In this document: positions 27,345-64,000 of the stretch, in pieces
How positions within the stretch are numbered: the first letter of the stretch is position 1
How the letters are laid out: every line of letters starts with the position of its first letter
NCBI GenBank assembly: GCA_911728455.2
Contig: OU452227.1
Span: 19,298,110-19,362,109 of the forward strand
Direction of reading: 5' to 3'
Source of the DNA: Marthasterias glacialis
Lineage: Eukaryota > Echinodermata > Asteroidea > Forcipulatida > Asteriidae
DNA length: 64,000 bases
Notes under the pieces: generated by a model
Seen by the model: only the letters and a program-made list of their open reading frames with translations
The model's database searches: none
Told to the model about the DNA's origin: nothing
Made by a program: the position numbers and the translations under genes

Positions 27345-30300
27345 CTTCAGATGGAAAAAGGAAGGTAAAACATTTAAGTTTGATTTACAGTTTAATCTGA
27401 ATGCTTCATTAGTTTTCATATTATTTTAGTTTTTTTCCCTTTCACCAATGTGTGGTGATAAGCATTGTATAATCGGTGCACTCAGAGTACCATATGAAAA
27501 AATCAACAGGCTGCTTGGGTTGGATTCAAACCCACCACCCCCGCCATGCTAGAGCAGATGTCTTAACCGCCAGACCACTGTGTTGCACCCGTTGACTAGA
27601 GGCCAGTTCGAATCCTGTCATTAGCAGTGGGTCCTGGAACAATTTGATTGATGTAATAACTGCATCTTGGATAAAGACTATTATTTGGGTGTCTACCCAT
27701 TATATACCGATGTGTGATAAGCACTGTATCGACTGTGCCACATTCACCATTTTGGGAGTCGATAGGTTTACATGTAAATGCTGCACTGCCTAAATTTCCC
27801 ACTACACTGTATAACACACACATCAACTTCCAAAATGGCACAACCAAGAATACTGTTATGAATGATGACAGGTGAATTGGGTCAATACTCGGTGCCTGCA
27901 GAAAGAAAAAAACACAGCCTACTCGGTTGGGATTCGAACCCACAACCCCCCCCCCCACAGTCTAGGACAGATGTCGTTAATTGCTGGACTGAGTATACTG
28001 TGCTTAAATCACACATCAGTGTAATGGTGAGGTCCAAAATGTATTCTTTATCCCTGATGCAATTAGCCTTTCCCATGAAACATGCTTATTACATTCATTG
28101 ATTGGCAAACGCCATAGAGTTGTGCACAAGGCAAATGCACAAACGTGTGTGCGTCACGCCACCATTACCCCACACACACAAAAAGGTGCGATGTTCCCTC
28201 ATTTTGCCCACCAGTAGCGTTAGTGCACACACATGATGTGCAGTTTAAGTATTTCATGAAAAGGTCTATTATTACATCAGTTAAATATGTTGGCTTAAAG
28301 CCCCAGCTCAACATTGGTAAACTGACTATAAATGCTTCAATTCTTTGCACAAATTAAGATGTTTGTTATAAATCCAACCTCTGAAACTAAGTTTTGATGT
28401 TATTTCATTTATTATTGAAAAACGATAACACTTCAGGCAGAAATATTTCAAGGAAAGTATTCTACCATCATTATCTTTATACCATGTGAGGTATATGTAA
28501 ATCTGTGAACATTTAAGTTTTTCTTCTTACCAATGTTTAGCTGGGGTTTTAACGTTGGTACTGGCAAGCTACGCAAGAGCTCTCCCAACTCGGCCGCCCA
28601 ACCTTCCCCCTGTATGACATTTTCAAATATTGTTTTACCTGATATTTTACAGCCTCGGCCAGATCAAATAACAACTCCCTCGCTTCATGTGATAAAAGAA
28701 GCTGTGTGAAATGAGCGTCTAACAATGCACTCGTCCAATCGGCCACCTTGATAAAACACAAGAAAACACAAAAAAGGTCGTGTTCTTTAATACACAATTT
28801 GATATTATAAGTTATCACACAAGCGTGAGTGGAATACAGGAAAATATAGCACTTCTGCATCCCATATCCCACTCGGCCTTCGGCCTCATGGGATATGAGA
28901 CGCAGACATACGTCTATAAATCCGAAAGGTTGATGCAACTTGGTCGGTCATCTTGCTTAAGGACACACAAGTTCCACCACCAGGACCCAAACTTACAACA
29001 CCTGAAGCTGAGCTTCTTTGTTGATAAAGCCAAATTTTCAAGGGTTGCTTAAAAAAACGGGTTAAGCATAAATGATCCTTTATTCCTACATTATATAATG
29101 CAGCCATCATACATATTAAGATGTACCGTATCACACTGTGAAGCAATTATATAGTAAAGCGTCTTGCTCAGGGACAAACGTGTCAAGACCAGGATTCAAA
29201 CTCACACTCCAGTGATTAAGCCACCACAACTTGAGTTCAATGCTCAACATGCTACGGGGAACCAGTCACAAGCAACACGAATCACCAGGTACTTTGGCTG
29301 GTAATCTCTACTAAATATACCATGACAAAGAGGGCCACCTGTGGAGTCATCTTTTAATGGAGTAGAGATGAGGGGAAAAACTTAATACTGGACAACTTAC
29401 AGCGTTTAATGTGGGTATAGAGTCATCCTGTTGAGTAGATGAGTCCCTTGCGATTAGACAGTATAGATGCTTCAGTAACACCTAAAAGCAAAGGAAATAT
29501 AATAGCAAGCATAAATGATAATTGCACTGGCTATGGATGGACAGGGTTTGAATTTGATGGGAAAATCCACAAGACCACTGGGCTTGTAGCTCAAAACATT
29601 TACCGGACCAGAAATGTAAACTGTTTATATTTGAACAAGCACTAAGAGAAAACATAAAGAGAAAACATGGTCTTGGATATTTCGCAGATTTTTGGCAATT
29701 GTGGGGTGGTTTTTGTGATTCCAGACCTTTATCCTTGTGTTCCAAGAAGAGGATTAGGGGACATTGAGAGGCTTCCACCATTGTTTGTTTGTTGTGTTTT
29801 GGCTAAATGGAGGTAAGTCAGAGTGAACCTGGCGATCCAGCCATGGTTCCGGGTTTAGTACCAATCCTATGCCATAGCTCACAGCTGAGGTTTTGCAATT
29901 CACGGTGCATGAATTTGACATTTTCTCAGTAGACGAAACAAAACTCACGGTGCAATAAAGGGAACCTTTGTTCTCTTGGCTTTGTCAAGTCAAGATTTCT
30001 TTGTGCCAGCGGTGCCCTCAAAGAAACATGATTCCGACAATTCCATACAAGAAATCCCGTCAGGCTGGACGGGAAAAAAATTAATGGAAGAATCCCAGCG
30101 GCAACTGGTTTAAAAGTCAAAGTCAGGTCAACCTAAGCCAACTCCCTGACACAGTTTATGAAATAAATTTCCCCCTTGCCATCCCCATCATCGTGTAGAG
30201 TATGAACTTAGTTACTGTGTGAGAAAGTGGGAGATAAACTCACCCAGGCTTCATCAAAGCTGAACTGTTTCAAGTGATCAAGGATGAAGGTGTCGTTGAA

Positions 30301-33300
30301 CGGACAACATAAGACCTTGTTTCTGAATAACGACACTTAAGGAAAAAACACCCGCAGGAAGTAGAAAAGAATCTCGTATTATTTGAATCTTGGTCTTTCC
30401 ATTACTCTGAATTAATCTGAGGTAAAAATAGGTTTTCACATTATTACCATTCTCTCATGCTGCAAGTGTTCTATATGTATATATTATCCAAGACTGATTA
30501 ATGACAGAGGCAAGAAAGGCATACACCTCATGCCCCTTGGTCACCGCCTTTGTGCCCCTTGAAATGTTCCAGCAGAAACAAAATAACAGAACAAAATAAC
30601 AAAAATAAAATAATTTGCAGTTCTTAAATAGTGCTTGATCACACCATAGAGGTGTCTCAAAGCACTGATTACTTTTATAACAGGTATGCAGAGTCATGTT
30701 TGAATAAGGCCAGAAACTGACAGTACTACGCAACACAAAAAATGGACGGGGTTTGACTTGTTGTGTGTGTTTGTTTGTTTGTTTGTTTGTTTGTTTGGCT
30801 TTTTTCTTCTGCTTCTTATCAAAACAGCCCCATACTCTATTGTTTATATTTATCCTGCTTATTGTTACTCAAGTTTTTGTTTTGTTTACTCCATAAAAGG
30901 ATACACATATTGTGGACAGGAACATGTGAGCGAAAATGGAGGAGCATCGGCTGCTGATTCATCATCTGGTGTTTGCTGCCCTCTATCACCTTCAGACTGA
31001 AAATACCTGGAAGGAAGAGAAAAAACAAACAATAACCTCATTTTGTTGTATAAACAATAATACTTGGTTTAAGATGGATTTAGAGTTAAACACCGTTTAG
31101 TTGTAGATCGATAATCCAATGTTGGAGAGTTTTGATTGAATTCCGGGCATCAGGTTGGCTTAGTGGTTTGTAATTCGGCCACTGAGCTGCAATAAACAGA
31201 AATGTCTAAAACAACACTCACCTGATATAGAATTGTAGGGACTTTGTCAAGATGGAGTCTGGGATATCTTGCATGTGATTTATGCAGCAATCTACTACTT
31301 CGAGATCATTCAACTCCATGGCCAATAGTATCAGTGATGTGCAAGAACTGAAACAAAAACAACAACTTATCCTGAGAAGTGGCGTTGAAACAAATTACAT
31401 AAACTATGCACTTGAGATGTGAGGTGTCATTGCTGAGTGGTCTAGCACACCAGACTCGAGTTCTGGTGTTGTCAGTATGTGGCCACTTGTGTCCTTGAGC
31501 AAGAAACTTCACCCTAATGGGAGACTTCTGAGATGTTAGTGGGCGCCCGAAGTAAGCGGTCCTTTTCTATTGCTCTCATAATACTAAAGGAACGGTTACT
31601 GGGGCGCCCGCTAACGTCTAAAAAGCCTCCCATTGCCTTGTCCTTTCGGATGGAATGTTAATGTGTTGTGTAAAAGAACCCAGTTACAGACAAGGGGTTT
31701 GCCCCAGTGTTTTCTGGCAGAGTTGGCTGCAATTTGTGCCGCATCACTTTATAAACCCTCATATGGGTCTCATCATTCAAACATAACTCTGCATACCTGC
31801 CGTTGAAAATAATAAGCACTTTGAGATGCCTGTCTGGTGTGATATTAAGACGTATTATTATCATTACCTACACTGTACATGTAACTCTTTATTATTCTAG
31901 CACATTTGCTTCACACTTGCTTTTCATACAATAGACCGATCCATTAAGCCCCCCCATTTAGCAACTGCCTAGCAACTGCATATGGTGTGACTTTCTTGCC
32001 ACGATCACAGCGTCGCAGCGGTGGTTTGGTTGTGGCCACACACACACGTATCGGATAAACACACATACATGGTTTTTGTGAACGGTATCGATTTAGTTTT
32101 GTGGCCTTTTAAGCAGTGCCTTGAGTCCAAAGAACAACGCAGACAGGAACACTGATAAACCACTTTTACACAAATGTACAGGGACCACTGCTGTGGGATT
32201 TGCACCACCAGAATTACGAAAATATTTAACAGAACAAAAGTTAGTGCAGTTGTGAGTGCTGTTGTGTGTCAGAACAATGGTGCCATTTTTTTAATTTACT
32301 TTTCTAATGGTATTTTAACATGTCAGACTTTTGTCGGACTTTCAGTGGTGACGTCAAGGCTGTGATTGGTCAATACTTTGGTAGGCAGGGCTTAATGGAT
32401 CGGTCTACTTCCTTTTGCCAAACAAGTAATAAACCTAGTGGCAACATCCATGCAACGTAAAGACAGATGTCTCTGTAATTTCTCCTCACCTAGCTGCTAT
32501 GTTACAATCTCGGATGAGATTCAGCAGAGACTTCTTAGGCCAGAAGGGTTTCTTATCGGTGTGTCTTTCTACAATGTTGTTCAGTATGAGGCTGGCCGAT
32601 GTCGTTCTCCATGACGAAGTCATCAGTGACAACTTGCAAGTTTTATCTTGTAACATCTCGCAAAGTTTATTGAACTTTGTAATCGTCTTGACCTGGAATA
32701 AATATTTGAAAAGAATTCTTTGTACATGTGCAGAATTCCAAACTAAAATATTATACAAACAAGTAAGCAATGCATCGATGTCTACAGTACCTGTTGCTAG
32801 TTATTCACAGGATTGGAACTGAGCTCTTGACATCGGGCATGCTCAGTGGGTCTAGTGGTTAAGACATATGCTCTAGAATGTGGGGGTTATGGGTTCCAAT
32901 TCCCAGTGGTGTAACCCGCAAGGAGGCATGGGGCGGGAGTAACCCTCTCTTCCCCCCACTCCCCCTGGTTAAGACAAATGCTCTAGAATGTGGTGGTCAT
33001 GGGTTCCAATCCCCAGTAGCATAACCCACAAGGAGGCATGGGGGTGGGAGCAACCCTCTCTCCTCCTCCTCCTCCTCCCCCTTTGGAATCAGATCATAAA
33101 AAGCACAAATGAGATGAGTGGTTGGATACATCAATAGCTCCAAAAAAAATTTTGTTATTGCCCTCGCTTGCCCCTACCCAAACGAAAATGTCTGGTTTGC
33201 TTGTGACACAACGGTGTAAGGGTAAAACTAAAATCATAAGTAAAAATGTTGAATGACAAAATCTTGAAGGACCCATGAGGTGGTGTTTTTTCACTTGATA

Positions 33301-35788
33301 TTTCATGAGTTTGTCATTGGTTGGAAACACAAGTGACAAATCTCTAACACTCTTTTCATATATTAAGGGATTTTTCCCCCTCTTTTCTTTTGAATGTTTC
33401 TTACACACAAATCAAATAGTTCTCAAGAAACATGTCTTAAAACTTACCTGTGAAAATTTTAATGACATTGTAATGTGTCTTTGTTTGTTTTATTTTCAAA
33501 ACAAACATTTTTCACAAAGCACAATTTGTGTGGGCCTTAATTAGAGACTTTGCAGTCTTACCTTTGAAGGATTCAAAATGTCTGCAATTATTTGTTCTAC
33601 TTCATCTTGAACAGACGAAGATTTGTCGGCCTGTTGGGGAAAAGAAAAAGAAGGTAATAGTCTAAATAAGAGATGGCCTTCTACGTATGCAACAGATTCA
33701 TTTACCCCTCCCTGTTCTTAGCTGTGCTGTGAAGAGATGCGTTTATATCTCGCCATGTTTTGTTTCTGTGTATTTTGGGCAGGTTTCCATCTCTTCTGAA
33801 GCCCACACCTCGAGTGGCCTTCATGGCCTTGTGATGGGCAATTTGCATTTTAAAAAAATTTTGGGGTATAGGCCTATATTTTCAAACTTTCTCTAGAAAT
33901 ATTAAACTGATTTGTGATTAGTTTTGGGGAAAAAATTCAGTGAGGCTTCAAGCAGAAGTGCCAGGCACTCATGTTGTCCTCATTCTGGAGGAACTCAAAA
34001 CAATGCTGGGTCTCCGCTGACTGGTCGAGATCTTATAAGTGCATGGTTCAAAATGACAACCAGACAATGAAAAACTCAGACAGTCTTTGGTAAGTTTTTG
34101 CTCGTTTTTTTTCTGGCATATTTTCTCGATAATGTTTTAAGCGTTCTAAATTGATTCATTACACATTGAAGATCAAATCCGTGTTTTTTTAGAATGTGTA
34201 TCAAGATTTCTAAAGGTGGTAAAAGTTGGGCAAATCTGGTCACTATTATGTGTTTTGTCTCGTAACCCTCCGGTCGCCGACCGTCGGGAGGATGGAGGGT
34301 TATGATCATCGGAACTAGGATCTAATGTACTCCAGACTTTCGGGCCATGACCAAGAGATCATCGAGTGAAAAAAATTATGGCAAAAGTATGGGGCTGAGA
34401 TTAAGAAGTAACCAACGTTAGCTGAGTATGATATGAGTATGTGACTTCAATTCAAAATTCCAACCTTCGTTTTTGATTTCTTTGCCCAGTTGACAGTTAC
34501 TGGTATAGAAGGTTGGGTGCTCTGAGACGATGAACCATGCTGGCCAAGACGAGATGCTAAGTTACTTGAATTATTTAACACACTTGAAGATGAGTCAGTC
34601 CTAAAATAAATTAAATCAGATATACAACAAATGTAGTTATAATTTACATATTAAAATGTCTATTTTTTATATATAAAAAAAATCAAAAAACAGTAATGAG
34701 TAACTTATTGATGTCGAGCACAAACTAGCCTCTCGCACAAGCTTGAAGCTTGCACACGCAATCTTCAATCTTGACTCACGCAAGCTTGAATCTTGCGCGA
34801 GTCAAATTTGCACGCCTTAAATTTGCGTGTGTGGATGAAGATTGCACGCTGTCTTTGTCATGAACTGCACGGCATAAAATGAGCTGATAAGCGCGGACAC
34901 GTGGCATTGGATTCAGAAGCAAAAAAAGCTGTGCATACCCTCTTATTGAGGCGCCCCATTTTTCCGAGAGTGACAAATAAAGATTACTTCTAAACAATCA
35001 AACTCTAAATTTGGAACATCTGAAACTATGATAACACTTACACTACAGCTAATATCAGTATATTAAAAATGAAATATGTTCACTAGCTTTGTTTGATGAC
35101 AAAAGAGTGTACCACGTAAATTAGACACTTGCCCAGTTCCTGGACAACACCATTTTGATTTTTTCAGACTTCATTTCAAGACCCTTCTTAAAGTCTTAAC
35201 GATTCTTTTTGGTCAAACTTACGGTGATCAAACATTAAGTTGCAAGTCTGCGCAAGGCTTGAAGTTTGCGTGTGATGTCAGGCGCACAGGTGTAAACCTG
35301 CACACACAGATTTAAATTGGGCCATGAAGTTTGTGCGCCCCGCACGGATCTAAGTTTGCGTGAGGATTGAAGTTTGTGGGTGACAACTGACATTATTATC
35401 TATTTAACAAACATCAAAGCGAGAGTATTCAATTAATATAAAATGTTTACAATTTGCATCCAAACTTACATTGCAGAAGTTTTGAAGCTCTTTAGTCAGT
35501 CATAAGATCATGTTGTCTAGTACTCTAGCTAGTAGTACTAGTACAGGGACTTCTTAGTACGACTAGTACTAGTAGTAGCACATTCTTAATCTCAGTATAA
35601 ATTTTATCACGATACTAATGCAACTTAACTTGCAAGTAACAAATCAACAATGTGATGTTGCCGGTTGGTTATAAACTAAATTCATCAACCCAGAATGGAA
35701 AAAATGCAAGATTTTGCACTTACTTTGAATCTGCATCCATTGTAGAAACAGCGGCGGCAGGAATGTCTGTGTTCGAAAAGTCTACCAT
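27225..35788 (-). CDS. NOL11-like protein, C-terminal domain only, 10 coding exons
   Basis: Exons on the minus strand: 35788-35724, 34600-34465, 33630-33562, 32692-32490, 31347-31222, 31006-30905, 30322-30244, 29481-29401, 28746-28639, 27344-27225; all phases agree and give 362 aa. NOL11 is a nucleolar subunit of the t-UTP part of the small-subunit processome, acting in rDNA transcription and pre-18S processing. From about residue 91 to the end the protein is collinear with the C-terminal half of vertebrate NOL11: DIPDSILTKSLQ against DIPESVTCACLK, VLLKHLYCLIA against LFLKYLYFLYL, SALLDAHFTQLLL against CLLLDAHFTVVVM, and YSIEVLIM against YSIEVLELF. The first 90 residues are Ser-rich with no similarity I recognise. 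The N-terminal propeller half (about 400 aa in human) is absent. An in-frame TAA at 35881-35879 closes the frame upstream, and SMG1 begins 305 nt away. Confidence 0.85.
27490..27620 (-). mobile_element. tRNA-Leu-like SINE head
   Basis: On the minus strand GGTTTGAATCCAACCC-type B box after gtctggcggttaagacatc. Similar heads: 27925-28000 (-), 52235-52400 (+), 32848-33080 (+, two in tandem). Confidence 0.6.
27745..27895 (+). mobile_element. element with GATGACAGGTGAATTGGGTC end
   Basis: Same order of landmarks as 9380-9548; the TGACGTCA core has decayed to TGACAG here. Confidence 0.6.
28058..28165 (+). repeat. repeat with aacgccatagagttgtgcac
   Basis: Paralogue of 52795-52905, which has the same motif and a following acaaacgcgtgt stretch. 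Confidence 0.6.
28295..28552. mobile_element. MITE with TTAAAGCCCCAGCTC ends
   Basis: Left ttaaagccccagctcaac and right ttagctggggttttaa are inverted. Larger copies at 43614-43979 and 62692-63033. The body has agaaatatttcaaggaaag. Confidence 0.8.
28639..28746 (-). CDS. NOL11-like exon 9
   Basis: Residues 288-323: DWTSALLDAHFTQLLLSHEA, then RELLFDLAEAVKYQ. The LLDAHF core is the most diagnostic match to NOL11. Confidence 0.93.
29401..29481 (-). CDS. NOL11-like exon 8
   Basis: Residues 261-287: VLLKHLYCLIARDSSTQQD, then DSIPTLNA; human equivalent LFLKYLYFLYLKCSE...PPTLNQ. Confidence 0.9.
29735..30118 (-). repeat. interspersed repeat copy (family of 10317-10625)
   Basis: gaggcttccaccattgtttg, then cttggctttgtcaagtcaag, ending ccagcggcaactggtt, collinear with 19722-20068. 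Confidence 0.65.
30244..30322 (-). CDS. NOL11-like exon 7
   Basis: Residues 234-260: NKVLCCPFNDTFILDHLKQF, then SFDEAW, aligned with human [21 protein letters not shown]. Confidence 0.85.
30905..31006 (-). CDS. NOL11-like exon 6 (acidic, variable)
   Basis: Residues 200-233: YFQSEGDRGQQTPDDESAA. The corresponding human region is a long acidic insert. The donor ATGT|gtatcc is poor and was chosen on phase alone, so the last one or two codons are uncertain. Confidence 0.65.
31222..31347 (-). CDS. NOL11-like exon 5
   Basis: Residues 158-199: SLILLAMELNDLEVVDCCIN, then HMQDIPDSILTKSLQFYI; aligns with human [28 protein letters not shown]. Confidence 0.9.
31425..31860 (+). mobile_element. tRNA-derived SINE interrupted by a foldback MITE
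   Basis: The head is gctgagtggtctagcacacc and the tail ends agacgtattattatcat. The body is split by 31516-31634. Confidence 0.75.
31516..31634. mobile_element. foldback MITE nested in the SINE
   Basis: aatgggagacttctgagatg at left and aaaagcctcccatt at right; the arms continue through gttagtgggcgcccg and gggcgcccgctaacg. A sister copy is at 61516-61620. Confidence 0.85.
31932..32407 (+). mobile_element. MITE, TAGACCGATCCATTAAG family, full copy
   Basis: TA-flanked: tagaccgatccattaagcc at left and gggcttaatggatcggtcta at right, 476 bp. It ends 82 nt from NOL11-like exon 4, in intron 4. Confidence 0.88.
32490..32692 (-). CDS. NOL11-like exon 4
   Basis: Residues 91-157: VKTITKFNKLCEMLQDKTC, ending FWPKKSLLNLIRDCNIAA. 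This corresponds to human FYPRNCLMQLIQT and marks the start of clear NOL11 similarity. Confidence 0.88.
32848..33080 (+). repeat. two tandem tRNA-like SINE heads
   Basis: The segment ggttaagacatatgctctag...cataaggaggcatgggg-like occurs at about 32860 and again at about 32968, about 110-120 nt apart, followed by a (CTC)n run. Confidence 0.7.
33562..33630 (-). CDS. NOL11-like exon 3
   Basis: Residues 68-90: SVQDEVEQIIADILNPSK; acceptor CAACAG, donor TCAAAG|gtaaga. Confidence 0.8.
33684..33850 (+). repeat. interspersed repeat, acccctccctgttcttagc family
   Basis: It runs from gcaacagattcatttacccc to gccttgtgatgggcaattt. Copies at 37988-38158 (+) and 63627-63800 (-); weaker relatives near 23912 and 25030. 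Confidence 0.75.
34465..34600 (-). CDS. NOL11-like exon 2 (Ser/Asn-rich)
   Basis: Residues 22-67: DSSSSVLNNSSNLASRLGQ, then VTVNWAKKSKTK. The acceptor TTTTAG is good. The donor ACGAAG|gttgga is weak but is the one that keeps phase. Confidence 0.7.
34735..35395. repeat. degenerate repeats of a cttgaagtttgcgtg-like motif
   Basis: Motifs such as gcttgaagcttgcacacgc, gcaagcttgaatcttgcgcg and gatctaagtttgcgtgagg recur in two clusters (34735-34850 and 35230-35380), within NOL11-like intron 1. Irregular spacing; no clear unit. Confidence 0.45.
35724..35788 (-). CDS. NOL11-like exon 1
   Basis: MVDFSNTDIPAAAVSTMDAD plus Ser and two carried nucleotides; donor TCAAA|gtaagt. The start is supported by the upstream stop, though a 5' non-coding exon cannot be excluded. 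Confidence 0.75.
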
Positions 35789-36093
35789 GTTTACTAAATT
35801 AGTTGATAGAATCGTGTATACACGTGTGTGTACTGTAACGAGGCTCACTGTAACTGCATGATGTACTTCGATTGCTTTTTATGTAGCGCCCTCTTCCGAT
35901 CATGATCGGAAGAGGGCGCTACATTAACGTCAGAATTTTTTCCACACTAAATTGGAGGGCGCCCTCTTGGATCTCTAATAGTTTAATGGCCGTCTGCTAC
36001 GAAAGGGGAAATTTCCCAGCGCTGAGAAGACGATTATCTACCATGATTTTAGTACAGTTTTCACATCATTGTTCGATGCCAGAATTCCTGTAA
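35789..36093. promoter_or_regulatory. shared upstream region of NOL11-like and SMG1 (divergent, 305 bp)
   Basis: The two start codons face away from each other 305 bp apart. The interval holds the 44-bp palindrome, a GGCGCC-rich patch and no TATA box near either ATG. A bidirectional promoter is the simplest reading. Confidence 0.65.
35881..35924. promoter_or_regulatory. 44-bp perfect palindrome with paired ETS-type cores
   Basis: Each 21-nt arm runs atgtagcgccctcttccga plus tc, around a central AT. It presents CGGAAG on both strands, the GABP/ETS core, and AGAGGGCGC, which resembles the CTCF core. It lies about 93 nt from the NOL11-like ATG and 170 nt from the SMG1 ATG. Confidence 0.75.
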
Positions 36094-63426
<27,333 letters not shown>

Positions 63427-63626
63427 GTATATGTACATGGCGCACTGATAAGGGACCCGATGGGAGGCTTGTGAAACACTAGGTGGCAGCAGACTCGCCT
63501 TGTAAAAATCCGTTCTTGAAACAAACGCACTCCCAGAATTATGCAAACAGTGGAAATTTACTCATTGTAGTCTGCTGCAACCTGCCACCTCAGTGTCATT
63601 TCTTTAAAAAAAAATGTTTTTTTTTG

Positions 63627-63800
63627 CAATTTGCCCATCACAAGGCCCAAAAGGCCACTCGAGGTGTGGGCTACTTTTTGAAGGGATAGAAACCTGCCCC
63701 AATGCGCAGAAACAAGACTTGGCGAGATATATCAATGCAAGTCTCTTCACAGCACATCTAAGAACAGGGAGGGGTAAATGAATCTGTTGCGAGACAAACA
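63627..63800 (-). repeat. interspersed repeat, acccctccctgttcttagc family, reverse
   Basis: tttgcccatcacaaggccc at left and gggaggggtaaatgaatc at right, the complement of 33684-33850. Confidence 0.75.
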
Positions 63801-63819
63801 TAACTGCCTCTTCCCCTAT

Positions 63820-64000
63820 TTAAAGCAATTATAGTTAAGTGTCTTGCTCAAGGACACATATGTCATGTCTTCTATTGATAAAATGCCAACCATACCAGAA
63901 AAACACCGTGACGAACCCCATCTCTTAATGATAACTGCTGTGGATTCTTTTATGTGTATTACAAAACACATGGGACCTTCAGCTTTACGCCCCATCCAAA
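63820..64000 (-). mobile_element. tRNA-derived SINE body, cut by the window edge
   Basis: agtgtcttgctcaaggacac, then gggaccttcagctttacgcc, as in 6866-6990 reversed. Confidence 0.7.

Overview
The window is animal nuclear DNA. It carries four multi-exon protein genes, long introns dense with short non-autonomous transposons and tRNA-derived SINEs, and no prokaryotic, organellar or viral gene. The hairpin-like MITEs and deuterostome-type SINE heads suggest a marine deuterostome, most likely an echinoderm. That is inference from repeat style, not proof.

Layout, left to right. (1) A small Maf bZIP factor on the minus strand: coding exons 1820-2275 and 2938-2970, 162 aa, apparently complete. (2) PLA2G6 (group VI calcium-independent phospholipase A2) on the plus strand, head to head with it: 13 coding exons from 5913 to 21755, 831 aa, complete, with ankyrin repeats followed by a patatin domain carrying an intact Ser-Asp dyad. 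(3) A gene-free interval (about 22.5-27.2 kb) of repeats. (4) A NOL11-like gene on the minus strand: 10 coding exons from 35788 down to 27225, 362 aa. It contains only the C-terminal half of NOL11 and lacks the beta-propeller half. (5) SMG1, the nonsense-mediated-decay PI3K-like kinase, on the plus strand: it starts at 36094 and runs off the right edge. The first 27 coding exons (1090 aa, N-terminal tail plus HEAT-type helices) are present; the kinase domain lies outside.

All four gene models were built by hand from splice sites. Every junction is GT-AG and codon phase is consistent across all 48 coding introns. Every start codon has an in-frame stop a short way upstream. The two divergent pairs (small Maf/PLA2G6 and NOL11-like/SMG1) each share an upstream region. 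The human orthologues MAFF and PLA2G6 are also adjacent and divergent, so the first pair looks like ancient linkage.

The most unusual signals are structural. A 45-bp minisatellite of about 31 units sits in PLA2G6 intron 11, and almost every unit carries a pyrimidine tract ending in AG directly followed by GT. In SMG1 the acceptor and 5' end of exon 17 have been tandemly duplicated upstream, with the AG lost in each extra copy. Three exons have acceptors touching or formed by repeat sequence. Several MITE families share identical TAGACC termini. A 44-bp perfect palindrome lies in the NOL11-like/SMG1 promoter. I found no transposase, reverse transcriptase or other autonomous element.
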